Shown piece after piece: positions 46,276 through 54,572 of a stretch of DNA of 64,000 nucleotides. Both the position numbers and the translations under genes were made by a program. A model generated the notes under the pieces. That model saw only the letters and a program-made list of their open reading frames with translations. It was not told the origin of the DNA and ran no database searches. The stretch covers positions 62,001 to 126,000 of the forward strand of contig CAVUOD010000004.1 of NCBI GenBank assembly GCA_963743015.1, given 5' to 3'. The DNA is from CAVSRC01 sp963743015. GTDB lineage: Bacteria > Pseudomonadota > Alphaproteobacteria > Rhizobiales > Kaistiaceae. The first letter of the stretch is position 1. Each line of letters starts with the position of its first letter.

Positions 46276-46386
46276 AATGCGTGTCCTCCCACGCGCGCCG
46301 GGCGTGCTGGCTGCAAGTCCGCACCGGCCCCCCTTCAGGCCGGCCCGGCAACGCGCCCGACACGATCATCTTGCCATGCGGCGCCG

Positions 46387-46411
46387 CATTTCGTCCACTA
46401 GGAAACTAATT
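46387..46411. promoter_or_regulatory. 25-base element, candidate MarR operator (copy 1)
   Basis: CATTTCGTCCACT-A-GGAAACTAATT, 112 bases upstream of the feruloyl-CoA synthase start. The same element with two changes occurs at 47536-47560 before the enoyl-CoA hydratase/MarR operon. Its TTTC-N9-GAAA symmetry is compatible with a dimeric MarR protein. Confidence 0.65.
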
Positions 46412-46524
46412 CGCCATGCGCGACACGGCGTCGCAGGCAAGCGATGCCCCCATGATCTTGGTGCAGACCGGCGGCTCCGGCTATAGACAGGCATCGCGCC
46501 GCCGATCGCAACAGGACAGGGCAA

Positions 46525-46872
46525 TTGAAATCAGCCTTCCGCCGTCACCCGGTTCTCGTCTCGGCGTTCGTTCTTTTCACGCTGCTCGCGCTGTTCTTCG
46601 CCGGCCGCCTGGCCACGCGGGCGGTCTACTGGTCGACCCACCAGAACCAACCGGTCGCCGAATGGATGACCGTTGGCTACATCGCCCATAGCTGGCACCT
46701 CGACACGCGCGAACTCGAGGCCGCGTCGGGTCTGCCGCCGCCTGCCGGCCACCCGCTGACGCTCGGCGAAATCGCCCAGCAGCGAGGCGTGCCGGTCAGC
46801 CAGATCATCGCCGCCGTCGAAGCCGCCATCGCCAAGCTCCAGGCCGACAAGACCAGACGCAGGACACCGTGA
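46525..46872 (+). CDS. Small membrane-anchored protein of unknown function
   Basis: 115 residues, not recognised as a named family. One hydrophobic segment at about 10-30 (LVSAFVLFTLLALFFAGRLATRAVYW) follows a basic N-terminus. The rest looks cytoplasmic or periplasmic and contains LTLGEIAQQRGVPVSQIIAAVEAAIAKLQ, which resembles a small helical, helix-turn-helix-like segment. The start is a TTG at 46525 with AGG nearby, so the exact start is uncertain. The stop overlaps the GTG of the DedA-family gene (GTGA), making a two-gene operon. Its role probably relates to that membrane protein. Confidence 0.65.
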   Translation: MKSAFRRHPVLVSAFVLFTLLALFFAGRLATRAVYWSTHQNQPVAEWMTVGYIAHSWHLDTRELEAASGLPPPAGHPLTLGEIAQQRGVPVSQIIAAVEAAIAKLQADKTRRRTP

Positions 46873-47453
46873 CCGACTGGCTTCTTGGCCTGGTGCCGCA
46901 ATACGGGATCTACCTTCTGGCGGTCGGCACCTTCTCCTCGTGCCTGGCCCTGCCGGTTCCCGCCTCGATCCTGATGATCGCTGCCGGTGGCTTCGTCGCC
47001 TCCGGCGATCTCTCGCTTTCCGGCAGCACCATGGCCGCCTTAGCCGGCGCGATGTTCGGCGATCAAGCGGGCTATTTCGGCGGCCGCTTGGGCGGCGCCC
47101 GCCTGATCGAGCGGCTCGGATCGCGGGCCGTCCCGGTCGCCAAGGCGACCGCCTTTCTGGCGGCGCATGGCGGCATTGCCGTCTTCCTGTCGCGCTGGCT
47201 GGTGTCGGCGCTCGGCCCCTATCTCAACGTCGCCGCCGGCGCCGCCGGCCTCCCCTGGCTGCGCTTCACGGTCTGGGGCCTCATCGGCGAGGCTGTGTGG
47301 GTAGCGATCTATGTCGGCGCCGGCTTCGCCTTCTCCGGCAACCTGGCGGCGGCCTCCGGCATGGCTTTCGATCTGTTGGGAATCATCGGGACCGGAGCCG
47401 TGGCGCTGGGGCTCGGCTACTGGCTCTTTTTGGTGCTCCGCGCCGAGCACTGA
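46869..47453 (+). CDS. DedA-family membrane protein
   Basis: Integral membrane protein of the DedA/SNARE-associated family, 194 residues. The core motifs are GDQAGYFGGRLGG (about 62-74) and FLSRWLVSALGPYLNVAAGAAGLPWLRFTVWGLIGEAVWVAIYVGAGFAFSG, close to the family's F-x-R-x(3-5)-R...GxxxMxxxxF pattern although the second arginine is not obvious. About five helices are predicted. Relatives act in lipid flipping and membrane homeostasis. The GTG start overlaps the previous stop. The pair sits between the two copies of the MarR-type element, but nothing else ties it to aromatic catabolism. Confidence 0.82.
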   Translation: MTDWLLGLVPQYGIYLLAVGTFSSCLALPVPASILMIAAGGFVASGDLSLSGSTMAALAGAMFGDQAGYFGGRLGGARLIERLGSRAVPVAKATAFLAAHGGIAVFLSRWLVSALGPYLNVAAGAAGLPWLRFTVWGLIGEAVWVAIYVGAGFAFSGNLAAASGMAFDLLGIIGTGAVALGLGYWLFLVLRAEH

Positions 47454-47535
47454 CCTCGCGCGACCGCATCCGCCATTGGCGGCGCAGCCCCATGCACCGG
47501 TCCCTGCGACCGATTCATCTTGACAGGGGATCGTG

Positions 47536-47560
47536 CATTTCGTCCACTCGGAAACAAATT
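47536..47560. promoter_or_regulatory. 25-base element, candidate MarR operator (copy 2)
   Basis: CATTTCGTCCACT-C-GGAAACAAATT, 23 of 25 bases identical to 46387-46411 and in the same orientation. It lies 92 bases upstream of the enoyl-CoA hydratase start, in the promoter region of the operon that encodes the MarR regulator. Confidence 0.65.
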
Positions 47561-47651
47561 TGGCCGGCTTGATTACTGCCCGAAAGCCGGCTGAAACACC
47601 GCCAGAGCTAAATGCGGCAGAAGCGGCCATGGGAGGAAGCTCGCGCCTTCG

Positions 47652-48434
47652 ATGTCCAAGCCGCTCGTCACCTATGCCTGCGAGGGCGACATCGCGCTTA
47701 TCGGCCTCAACCGGCCGGAGAAGCGCAATGCCATCTCCGACGCGATGGTCGAGGCGCTGGCCGAGGTCGTCGAGCGCGCCTCGGGCGAGGCCAAGGCCGC
47801 CGTCATCCACGGTACCGGCGACCATTTCTGTGCCGGGCTCGACCTCGCCGAGCACATCACCAAGACCCCGATCGAAGGCATCCACGGTTCGCGACGTTGG
47901 CATGCCGTCTTCGACCGCATCCAGCGCGGCACCTTCCCCTTCGTCGCCGCCCTCACCGGCGCAGTCGTCGGCGGTGGGCTGGAACTTGCCGCCTCGACCC
48001 ATATCCGCGTCGCCGACACGACCGCCTTCTTCGCCCTGCCGGAAGGCCAGCGCGGCATCTTCGTCGGCGGCAGCGGCTCGGTGAAGGTGGCGCGCCTGAT
48101 GGGCGTGGCGCGCATGACCGATCTGATGCTGACCGGACGGGTGCTCGCGGCCGAAGAGGCCGAACGCTGCAATCTGGTGCAATACGTGGTCGAAGCCGGC
48201 ACCGCGCTGGCAAAGGCGAAGGAGCTTGCCCGCGTCGCCGCCGGCAATGCGGCCCTATCCAACTACGCCATCATCAATGCGCTGCCGCGCATTCAGGACA
48301 TGGCCCAGGACGACGGCCTCTTCGTCGAATCGCTAGTCGCTGCCTTCACCCAGACCAGCCCCGAAGCGAACGAGCGCCTGAAAGCCTTCCTCGACAAGCG
48401 CGCGGCCAAGATCGTCGCGCCGCGGAAGGGGTGA
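47652..48434 (+). CDS. Enoyl-CoA hydratase/isomerase family protein (hydroxycinnamoyl-CoA hydratase-like)
   Basis: Crotonase-fold enzyme, 260 residues. N-terminal motif ALIGLNRPEKRNAIS; oxyanion-hole segments GTGDHFCAGLDL and AALTGAVVGGGLELAASTHIRVAD; an acidic residue in FFALPEGQRGIFVGGSGSVKVARLMG. Near feruloyl-CoA synthase and an HSD10-like dehydrogenase it most likely hydrates feruloyl- or coumaroyl-CoA. Whether it also has aldolase activity releasing vanillin cannot be decided from sequence; the nearby dehydrogenase favours the beta-oxidative route. The ribosome site is weakly placed (GGGAGGAAGC about 15 bases upstream), and the start is the first ATG. First gene of an operon with MarR and amidohydrolase. 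Confidence 0.88.
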   Translation: MSKPLVTYACEGDIALIGLNRPEKRNAISDAMVEALAEVVERASGEAKAAVIHGTGDHFCAGLDLAEHITKTPIEGIHGSRRWHAVFDRIQRGTFPFVAALTGAVVGGGLELAASTHIRVADTTAFFALPEGQRGIFVGGSGSVKVARLMGVARMTDLMLTGRVLAAEEAERCNLVQYVVEAGTALAKAKELARVAAGNAALSNYAIINALPRIQDMAQDDGLFVESLVAAFTQTSPEANERLKAFLDKRAAKIVAPRKG

Positions 48435-48441
48435 GCCACCG

Positions 48442-48927
48442 GTGACGCGCTACGAGCAGATCGACCCGCCCGCACCCGCAACGGCCGGTGACGTCGCGTT
48501 CGGCCCGCTGACCGGGCTCGCCGGCTTCATGCTGCGTCTGGCCCAGCTTCACCTCTTCGAGTCCTTCTTCCGCGATTTCGGCGCACGCGGCATCACGCCC
48601 GGCCAGATCGGCATCCTGGTCGCCATCGGCAACAATCCCGGCGTGCGTCAGGGCGTACTCGCCGATGCCCTGCGCATCAAATGGTCGAACATGGCCAAGA
48701 TCATCCGCCTGTTTGAGAGCCAGGGCTTGATCGAGCGGCGCGTGCCGGAAAGCGACCGGCGTGCCGTCGAGCTGCGGCTGACGGAGAAGGGCCGCATCGC
48801 TGTCGACGAAACCGTTCCGCAGCTCACGGTCAGCGACACGGCGGCGACCACCGCGCTGACCGCACGCGAGCGCGACACCCTGCTCCGCCTTCTGGCGAAG
48901 CTGGCGCAACCGGCGAGGGCGCGATGA
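48442..48927 (+). CDS. MarR-family regulator (HcaR/CouR-like)
   Basis: MarR-type winged-helix repressor, 161 residues, GTG start at 48442, seven bases after the hydratase stop. The DNA-binding part is ITPGQIGILVAIGNNPGVRQGVLADALRIKWSNMAKIIRLFESQGLIERRVPESDRRAVELRLTEKGR (about 52-120), with the beta-wing DRRAVELRLT. Dimerisation helices lie at both ends. In Rhizobiales and Rhodopseudomonas, MarR proteins of this position respond to hydroxycinnamoyl-CoA and repress ligase and hydratase genes. The 25-base element before both operons is the likely operator. The stop overlaps the next start (ATGA). Confidence 0.9.
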   Translation: MTRYEQIDPPAPATAGDVAFGPLTGLAGFMLRLAQLHLFESFFRDFGARGITPGQIGILVAIGNNPGVRQGVLADALRIKWSNMAKIIRLFESQGLIERRVPESDRRAVELRLTEKGRIAVDETVPQLTVSDTAATTALTARERDTLLRLLAKLAQPARAR

Positions 48928-49795
48928 GCATCGACCTCGACGAAATCGTCGCCATCGACATCCACACTCATGCCGAGGAGCCCTGCGGCACGCACGCGGA
49001 CGACGGCTATGACGATTTTCAGGCGGCGATGACCGCCTATTTCCGGTCGCCCCACAAGCATCCGCCGACCGTGCCGGAGACCGCCGCCTATTACCGCGAA
49101 CGCAAGATCGCCTGTGTCATCTTCCCGGTCGATGCCGAGCGCGAGACCGGTTTTCGCCGCTACAACAACGAGGAGATGGCGGAACTCGCCGCCCAGTTCT
49201 CCGACATCATGATCCCCTTTGCCTCGATCGATCCGGCCAGGGGCAGGGCCGGCGCCCGCGAGGCGCGGCGGCTTGTCGAAAAATTCGGCATCCGCGGCTT
49301 CAAGTTCCACCCGACCATGCAGGGCTTCTTTCCGAACGACCGCAGCGCCTATCCCCTCTACGAGGCGATTGCCGAGGCCGGGGTCCCGGCGCTCTTCCAC
49401 ACCGGGCAGACCGGCGTCGGTTCGGGGCTCCGCGGCGGCATGGGCATGCGGTTGAAATACTCCAATCCGATCCATCTCGACGACGTGGCGGCCGATTTTC
49501 CGGACATGCCGATCATCCTGGCGCACCCTCCTTCCCCTGGCAGGAGGAGGCACTCGCCGTCGCCCAGCACAAGCCCAACGTCTATATCGACCTCTCCGGC
49601 TGGTCGCCGAAGTACTTTCCGCCGATCCTGGTGAAATACGCCAACTCGATCCTCAAGCACAAAGTGCTGTTCGGCTCCGACTGGCCGGCGATCGCACCCG
49701 ACCGCTGGCTCAAGGATTTCGCGGAGCTCGATATCAAGCCCGAGGTCCGGCCGCTGATACTGAAGGAAAATGCAAGAAGCCTGCTGAGGCTTTGA
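48924..49795 (+). CDS. Amidohydrolase-family (ACMSD-like) hydrolase/decarboxylase (frameshift near 49527)
   Basis: TIM-barrel metal-dependent hydrolase of the amidohydrolase 2 group, about 290 residues joined. Metal motif IDIHTHAEEP near residue 12, then FASIDPARG, IRGFKFHPTMQGFFPNDRSAYPLYEAIAEAGVPALFHTGQTG. After the break comes FPWQEEALAVAQHKPNVYIDLSGWSPKYFPP and FGSDWPAIAPDRWLKDFAEL with the conserved aspartate. One missing base at 49526-49529 (CAC-CC-TCC) explains the frame change and no sequence is lost. An amidohydrolase lies at the same place in the Agrobacterium hydroxycinnamate locus, where it acts on the beta-keto intermediate; the same role is inferred here. The start overlaps the marR stop. 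Confidence 0.83.
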
Positions 49796-49811
49796 AAGGG
49801 AGGGAAATGAC

Positions 49812-51068
49812 ATGAGCCGCAAGTCGCAGTCCTGGACCGGCAACGCCGGTCCGCGCATGACCCGCCGTACCTTTGCCGCCGGCGTCGGTGCCCTTGGCCT
49901 CGTCGCCGGAACGGCCCCGTTCAGCATTGCCCGCGCCGCCGGCGGTCCGCTCAAGGTCGGCGTCATCCTGCCGCGTTCCGGCTACATGGCCGGCATCGGC
50001 CAGGATTGCCAGCGCGGCGTCGATATCGCCGGCCCGATCCTCAAGGATCTCGGCTATCCCGATCTCGAGATCATGAGCGGCGACACCGAATCGAGCGTCG
50101 ATACCGCCCGTTCGCGCGCCGAGCAGCTCATCGGCGACGGTGCCCAGCTTCTCGTCGGCGCCTTCGATTCGGGCGAGAGCGCGGCCATCGCCCAGGTCGC
50201 CGAACAGAAGGGCATCCCCTTCGTCATCAATATCGCCGGCGCGCCCGACATCACCGAGCAGGGCTACAAATACGTCTTCCGCAACTTCCCCGCCGCACCG
50301 ACCATCCTCGGCGATGCCTTCGCCAACCAGATGGAACTCTTCGGTATGACCGGGGCCTCGCCGAAGACGGCGGTGTTCCTGCACGTCAACGACACCTTCG
50401 GCACCGCCATGGCCAAGGGCGTCGGCGTCGTGTCGTCGAAGTTCCCGCTGCCCTACAAGATCGTCGACGAGATCGCCTACGACCCGGCGACCAAGGACCT
50501 GTCGGTCGAGGTGACCAAGGCCAAGGCCGCCAAGGCCGACGTGCTGCTGGTCGTCAGCCGCCTCAACGACGCCATCCTGATGACGCGCGAGCTCATCAAG
50601 CAGCGCTGGACGCCCGAGGCCGTGCTCAGCATGGGTCCGGGCTGGTACGAGGACCAGTATCTGAAGACGCTGGGCAAGTACGCCGACGGCCCGATCAGCT
50701 TCGTGCCCTGGTACGACCCCAACAAGAAGCTGAGCCAGACGCTGGAAGCCGCGCTCGCCAAGGCTGACCCCGGCGTCAACCTCAACACCAACCACATCTT
50801 CACCTTCGAGGCGTTGATGGTCGCCGCCGACGCCTACAAGCGTGCCGGCTCGACCGACCCGAAGGCGCTCACCGAGGCGATCCGCACCACCAACATCACC
50901 GACAACGCCAGCATCGGCCCCGGCATCAAGTTCGACGCCAAGGGTCAGAATGCCGGCGTCAAGGACGGCGCCATCCAGAACCGCGGCGGCAAGCTGGTCA
51001 CCGTCGCGCCCAAGGAAGCGGCGAACGCCAAGCCGGAATGGCCGATGAAGCCATATAATCAGCGCTAG
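49812..51068 (+). CDS. Branched-chain-amino-acid-type ABC binding protein (LivK family), Tat signal
   Basis: Periplasmic binding protein, 418 residues. The N-terminus has a twin-arginine motif MTRRTFAAGVGALGLVAGTAPFSIARA, so export through Tat is likely. The mature part follows LivK-type layout: LKVGVILPRSGYMAGIGQDCQRGVDIAGPIL, ARSRAEQLIGDGAQLLVGAFDSGESAAIAQVAEQKGIPFVINIAGAPDIT and VAVF-type lobes. Many LivK relatives bind aromatic acids, and its place directly behind the hydroxycinnamate genes suggests uptake of such acids. The gene starts 16 bases after the amidohydrolase stop. Confidence 0.92.
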   Translation: MSRKSQSWTGNAGPRMTRRTFAAGVGALGLVAGTAPFSIARAAGGPLKVGVILPRSGYMAGIGQDCQRGVDIAGPILKDLGYPDLEIMSGDTESSVDTARSRAEQLIGDGAQLLVGAFDSGESAAIAQVAEQKGIPFVINIAGAPDITEQGYKYVFRNFPAAPTILGDAFANQMELFGMTGASPKTAVFLHVNDTFGTAMAKGVGVVSSKFPLPYKIVDEIAYDPATKDLSVEVTKAKAAKADVLLVVSRLNDAILMTRELIKQRWTPEAVLSMGPGWYEDQYLKTLGKYADGPISFVPWYDPNKKLSQTLEAALAKADPGVNLNTNHIFTFEALMVAADAYKRAGSTDPKALTEAIRTTNITDNASIGPGIKFDAKGQNAGVKDGAIQNRGGKLVTVAPKEAANAKPEWPMKPYNQR

Positions 51069-51091
51069 ACGGTTCGACGAACGAACCCGGA

Positions 51092-51116
51092 CTCCGGCCG
51101 CGACCCGCGGCCGGAG
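51092..51116 (+). other. Intercistronic hairpin after the binding-protein gene
   Basis: Perfect 10-base arms CTCCGGCCGC (51092-51101) and GCGGCCGGAG (51107-51116) with a 5-base loop, 24 bases after the livK-type stop. A smaller hairpin GGTTCG/CGAACC (51071-51087) precedes it. TTCTTT follows loosely, so partial termination is possible. Confidence 0.65.
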
Positions 51117-51136
51117 CGGTTCTTTAGGGACGGGCT

Positions 51137-52006
51137 GTGCCTGCCGAAGTCTATCTCAACGTTGCCGTCAGCGGCGTATTGACCGGCCTGGTCTACGGGC
51201 TGATGGCGCTCGGCCTGTCGGTCATCTTCGGCGTCGTGCGCGTGGTCAACTTCGCCCATGGCGAGATGATGACGATCGCGATGTACATCGCCGTTACCCT
51301 GTTCGCCACCCTCGGCCTCGACCCGCTGATCATGCTGGTGCCGATCGCCGCGGTGCTCTTCGCCTTCGGTTATCTTCTGCAGCAGCGCGTCATCAACGCC
51401 TTCATCACCCGGCCGGAGACGTCCCAGTTCCTTCTGATGATCGCCATCGCGATCATCATCTCCAATGTGCTGCTGATCATCTTCGGTCCCGACGCGCAGG
51501 GCGTGCAGACCGCCTATTCCTATGACAGCTTCGCCATCGGCGCGCTGATCATCGACGCCACCAAGCTCTATGCCGCCGGCGTGTCGATCGTCGTCGCTGC
51601 CGGGCTCTACGCCTTCTTCCGCTTCACGCGCATCGGAACCGCCATACGCGCCTGCGCCGACAACCATACCGGCGCGCTGGTGGTCGGCCTCAACGTCCAG
51701 CACCTTTATGCGCTCACCTTCGGCCTTGGTGCGGCTTGCGTCGGCGCTGCGGGCACCATGCTCGTCCTGCTCACCGACGTGACCCCGGCGCTCGGCCCTG
51801 CCTATACGCTGCTCGCCTTCATCATCGTCATCACCGGCGGGCTCGGCTCCATGCCCGGCGCGCTGCTCGGCGGCATCCTCATCGGCCTCACCGAGGCGAT
51901 GGCCGGCCTGCTGTTCACGCCGTCGGCAAAGAGCATGTTCGGTTTCGCCATCCTCGTGCTGGTTTTGCTCTTCCGCCCGCAAGGCATCCTCGGCAGGAAG
52001 GCCTGA
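51137..52006 (+). CDS. livH: LivH-type ABC permease
   Basis: Inner-membrane permease of the HAAT ABC family, 289 residues, GTG start at 51137. Characteristic motifs are TGLVYGLMALGLSVIFGVVRVVNFAHGEMMTIAMYI near 18-53 and FGLGAACVGAAGTMLVLLTDVTPALGPAYTLLAFIIVITGGLGSMPGALLGGILIGLTEAMAG near the end. About eight helices. It pairs with the LivM-type permease that starts five bases after its stop. Confidence 0.93.
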   Translation: MPAEVYLNVAVSGVLTGLVYGLMALGLSVIFGVVRVVNFAHGEMMTIAMYIAVTLFATLGLDPLIMLVPIAAVLFAFGYLLQQRVINAFITRPETSQFLLMIAIAIIISNVLLIIFGPDAQGVQTAYSYDSFAIGALIIDATKLYAAGVSIVVAAGLYAFFRFTRIGTAIRACADNHTGALVVGLNVQHLYALTFGLGAACVGAAGTMLVLLTDVTPALGPAYTLLAFIIVITGGLGSMPGALLGGILIGLTEAMAGLLFTPSAKSMFGFAILVLVLLFRPQGILGRKA

Positions 52007-52010
52007 GACG

Positions 52011-53012
52011 ATGGGGCGGTTCGACCTTGGCCTTTCGCCGCGCAACCTGATCCTGCTCGGACTGCTGCTGGCCGTTCTGATCGTCACCCCCTGGTTTGCC
52101 GGCGATTATTTCATCACCATCCTCATCCTCATCTTCTATTTCGCCTATGTCGGCCAGGCGTGGAACGTGATGATGGGCTTCGCCGGCCAGCTCTCGCTCG
52201 GCCATGCCCTCTATGTCGGGCTGGCGGGCTATCTCGCCGCCCTGCTGTTCAAGGATTACGGCATCGGTCCCTGGCTCGGCTTCGTCGCCTCGATTCCGGT
52301 GACCATGCTGGCCGGTGCGATCATCGGCTTTCTGGCACTCCGCTTCGGCGTCACCGGCGTCTATTTCGCCATCCTCACCATCGCCTTTGCCGAGTTCGCG
52401 CGGATCGGCTTCGATCATCTGTCGATCGTCAACGGCTCCGGCGGATTCTTCCTGCCGGTCGCCTCGCAGCAACACGTCGACCTCTGGTCGCTGCGCGGCC
52501 CGCCGATCATGTTCTATTACGTCATGCTGGCGGCCGCGGTGGCCGCGCTCATCGCCTGCCGCCTGATGCTCAACAGCCGCATGGGCTACTACTGGTTGGC
52601 GATCCGCGAGGACGAGGAAGCGGCGCGCGCCGTCGGCATCAACACCTTCGCCTACAAGATGACGGCCGTCGTCATCTCTGCCGGCATGACGGCCTTCGGC
52701 GGCATCTTCTACGCCTTCTATTACAACAACCTGTTCCCCGAGCAGGTCTTCCACATCTCGCGTTCCATCGAGCTGATCGTTGGTCCGATCATCGGTGGGC
52801 TGGGCACCCTGCTCGGCCCCATCATCGGCGCTTTCCTGCTCACCGGACTGGCGGAGAGCCTGAACGGATTGCTCGCCGCCGTCGGCATCGACATTCCGGG
52901 CGCCAGGCAGGTGCTTTATGGCGTCTGCCTGTTCATCGTGATCGTCGCACTGCCGGGCGGCGTCTGGCCGTGGCTGGCGCGCCACCTCCGCCTAACGGGG
53001 GGTGGACGGTGA
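52011..53012 (+). CDS. livM: LivM-type ABC permease
   Basis: Second permease of the HAAT transporter, 333 residues with about eight to nine helices. Motifs: AWNVMMGFAGQLSLGHALYVGLAGYLAALLFKDYGIGPW, GVTGVYFAILTIAFAEFARIGFDHLSIVNGSGGFFLP, MGYYWLAIREDEEAARAVGINTFAYKM and PIIGGLGTLLGPIIGAFLL. Its stop overlaps the GTG start of the LivG-type ATPase (GTGA). Confidence 0.94.
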   Translation: MGRFDLGLSPRNLILLGLLLAVLIVTPWFAGDYFITILILIFYFAYVGQAWNVMMGFAGQLSLGHALYVGLAGYLAALLFKDYGIGPWLGFVASIPVTMLAGAIIGFLALRFGVTGVYFAILTIAFAEFARIGFDHLSIVNGSGGFFLPVASQQHVDLWSLRGPPIMFYYVMLAAAVAALIACRLMLNSRMGYYWLAIREDEEAARAVGINTFAYKMTAVVISAGMTAFGGIFYAFYYNNLFPEQVFHISRSIELIVGPIIGGLGTLLGPIIGAFLLTGLAESLNGLLAAVGIDIPGARQVLYGVCLFIVIVALPGGVWPWLARHLRLTGGGR

Positions 53013-53738
53013 GCGCACTCCTCTCCCTCGACGGCGTGACCAAGCGCTTCCGCGGTCTGGTGGCGGTGGACGAAGTATCGCTGGAGGTGGAAGAGGGCGA
53101 GATCTGCGGCGTGATCGGCCCCAACGGCGCCGGCAAGACGACGCTCTTCAACATGATCGCCGGCGTCTTCGAGCCCGACGGCGGCGCGATCGTCTTCGAC
53201 GGCCGGCGCATAGACGGGCTTTCCGCCGACAAGGTCTGCCGGCGCGGCATCGGGCGGACATTCCAGCTCGTCCGCCCCTTTCCGGGGCTCACTGTCGAGG
53301 ACAATGTGATTGTTGGCGGGCTTCTGCACCGCGCCAGCGTGCCGGCCGCACGCGAGCGCGCGCATGACCTGCTGCGCCGCCTCGATCTCTTTGACAAGCG
53401 CCACCAGAAAGCGTCGTCTCTGACGCTGCCCGATCGCAAGCGGCTGGAAGTGGCGCGGGCACTTGCCACCGATCCCAAGCTCCTGCTGCTCGACGAGGTG
53501 ATGGCCGGCCTCAGGCCCACCGAGACCGACCGCCTGGTCGCGCGTGCTGAAGGCACTCAACCAGGACACCGGGCTCACCATCGTGCTCATCGAGCACGTC
53601 ATGCGCGCGGTGATGGCGCTCGCCTCCCACATCGTCGTGCTGCACCACGGCGCACTGATCGCCGACGGACCGCCGGAGACGGTCGTACGCGACGCCGCCG
53701 TGATCGAATCCTATCTTGGCGCGGAGGCCCCGGCATGA
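53009..53738 (+). CDS. livG: LivG-type ABC ATPase (frameshift near 53539)
   Basis: ATP-binding subunit of the HAAT transporter, about 242 residues joined. Walker A VIGPNGAGKTTLFNMIAGVFEPDGG near residue 34 and the LivG-type segment GIGRTFQLVRPFPGLTVEDNV are in the first frame. The signature region SSLTLPDRKRLEVARAL and Walker B LLLLDEVMAGLRPTETD follow. The rest (VLKALNQDTGLTIVLIEHVMRAVMALASHIVVLHHG) is in the next frame. A single extra base in the GCGCG run at 53536-53542 explains it. Two residues differ from usual: LSLPDRK-type signature replaces LSYGQQR, as in some aromatic-acid LivG relatives. The stop overlaps livF (ATGA). Confidence 0.82.
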
Positions 53739-54442
53739 TCCTCGGCGTCGAAGGACTCGACCTTTTCTACGGCGACGCGCAGGCGCTCGATGGCGTGTCG
53801 CTGGAAATCGAGGAAGGCACCGTCGTCGCCATCGTCGGTGCCAACGGTGCCGGCAAGACCTCGCTCATCCGCACCATCGCCGGCATGTACCGGCCGGCGC
53901 GCGGACGCATTCTGTATCGCGGCGAGGATATCGCCGGTTGGCCGAGCCACCACGTCTGCGATCTCGGCATCGGCCAGGTTGCCGAGGGCCGTCAGGTGTT
54001 CCCGACCCTGTCGGTCGCCGAGAACCTCGCCATGGGCGCCATGCTGCCGCGCGCCCGCGCTGACCGCCACCGCAATCTCGACCGGGTGCTGACCATGTTC
54101 CCACGCCTGGCGGAGCGTCGCCGTCAGCCGGCCGGCACGCTGTCCGGCGGCGAGCAGCAGATGCTCGCCATCGGCCGCTGCCTGATGGGATCGCCCGATC
54201 TCATCATGTTCGACGAGCCTTCGCTGGGCCTCGCCCCGCTGGCCGTGCAGAACGTGCTCAAAACGATTGGCGAGCTCAATGCGACCGGCATCACTTGCGT
54301 GCTGGTCGAGCAGAACGTCGCCGCCTCCCTCAAGCTGGCGGCGCAGGCCTATGTCATCGAGAACGGCCGGGTAGTGCTCTCCGGCACCGGCGAAGCGCTG
54401 CTCCATGACGACCGCGTTCGCCAAGCCTATCTCGGCGCTTAG
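53735..54442 (+). CDS. livF: LivF-type ABC ATPase
   Basis: Second ATP-binding subunit, 235 residues, complete. Walker A IVGANGAGKTSLIRTIAGMYRPARG near residue 34, Q-loop region LGIGQVAEGRQVFPTLSVAENLAMGA (the typical LivF EGR-x-F stretch), signature GTLSGGEQQMLAIGRCLM, Walker B LIMFDEPSLGLAPL and switch ITCVLVEQNVAASLKLA. Last gene of the presumed aromatic-acid uptake and catabolic operon; it converges on the condensation-domain gene. Confidence 0.94.
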   Translation: MILGVEGLDLFYGDAQALDGVSLEIEEGTVVAIVGANGAGKTSLIRTIAGMYRPARGRILYRGEDIAGWPSHHVCDLGIGQVAEGRQVFPTLSVAENLAMGAMLPRARADRHRNLDRVLTMFPRLAERRRQPAGTLSGGEQQMLAIGRCLMGSPDLIMFDEPSLGLAPLAVQNVLKTIGELNATGITCVLVEQNVAASLKLAAQAYVIENGRVVLSGTGEALLHDDRVRQAYLGA

Positions 54443-54487
54443 CCGCCCGTGAGGCGCAACGCCGGCTGCGAGCCGGGTAGCCATGAT

Positions 54488-54524
54488 GGCGCGATTCTTC
54501 CCGTCGTCCGGCAAAGATCGCGCC
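54488..54524. terminator. Possible bidirectional terminator stem-loop
   Basis: Arms GGCGCGAT (54488-54495) and ATCGCGCC (54517-54524) with a 21-base spacer, in the 130-base gap between the convergent livF and condensation-domain genes. No T-tract on either side, so support is positional only. Confidence 0.35.
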
Positions 54525-54572
54525 GAAGAAAGCTGTGGTGTTGCGTGATTGCGGGCAGCAAATCCGGCCACC

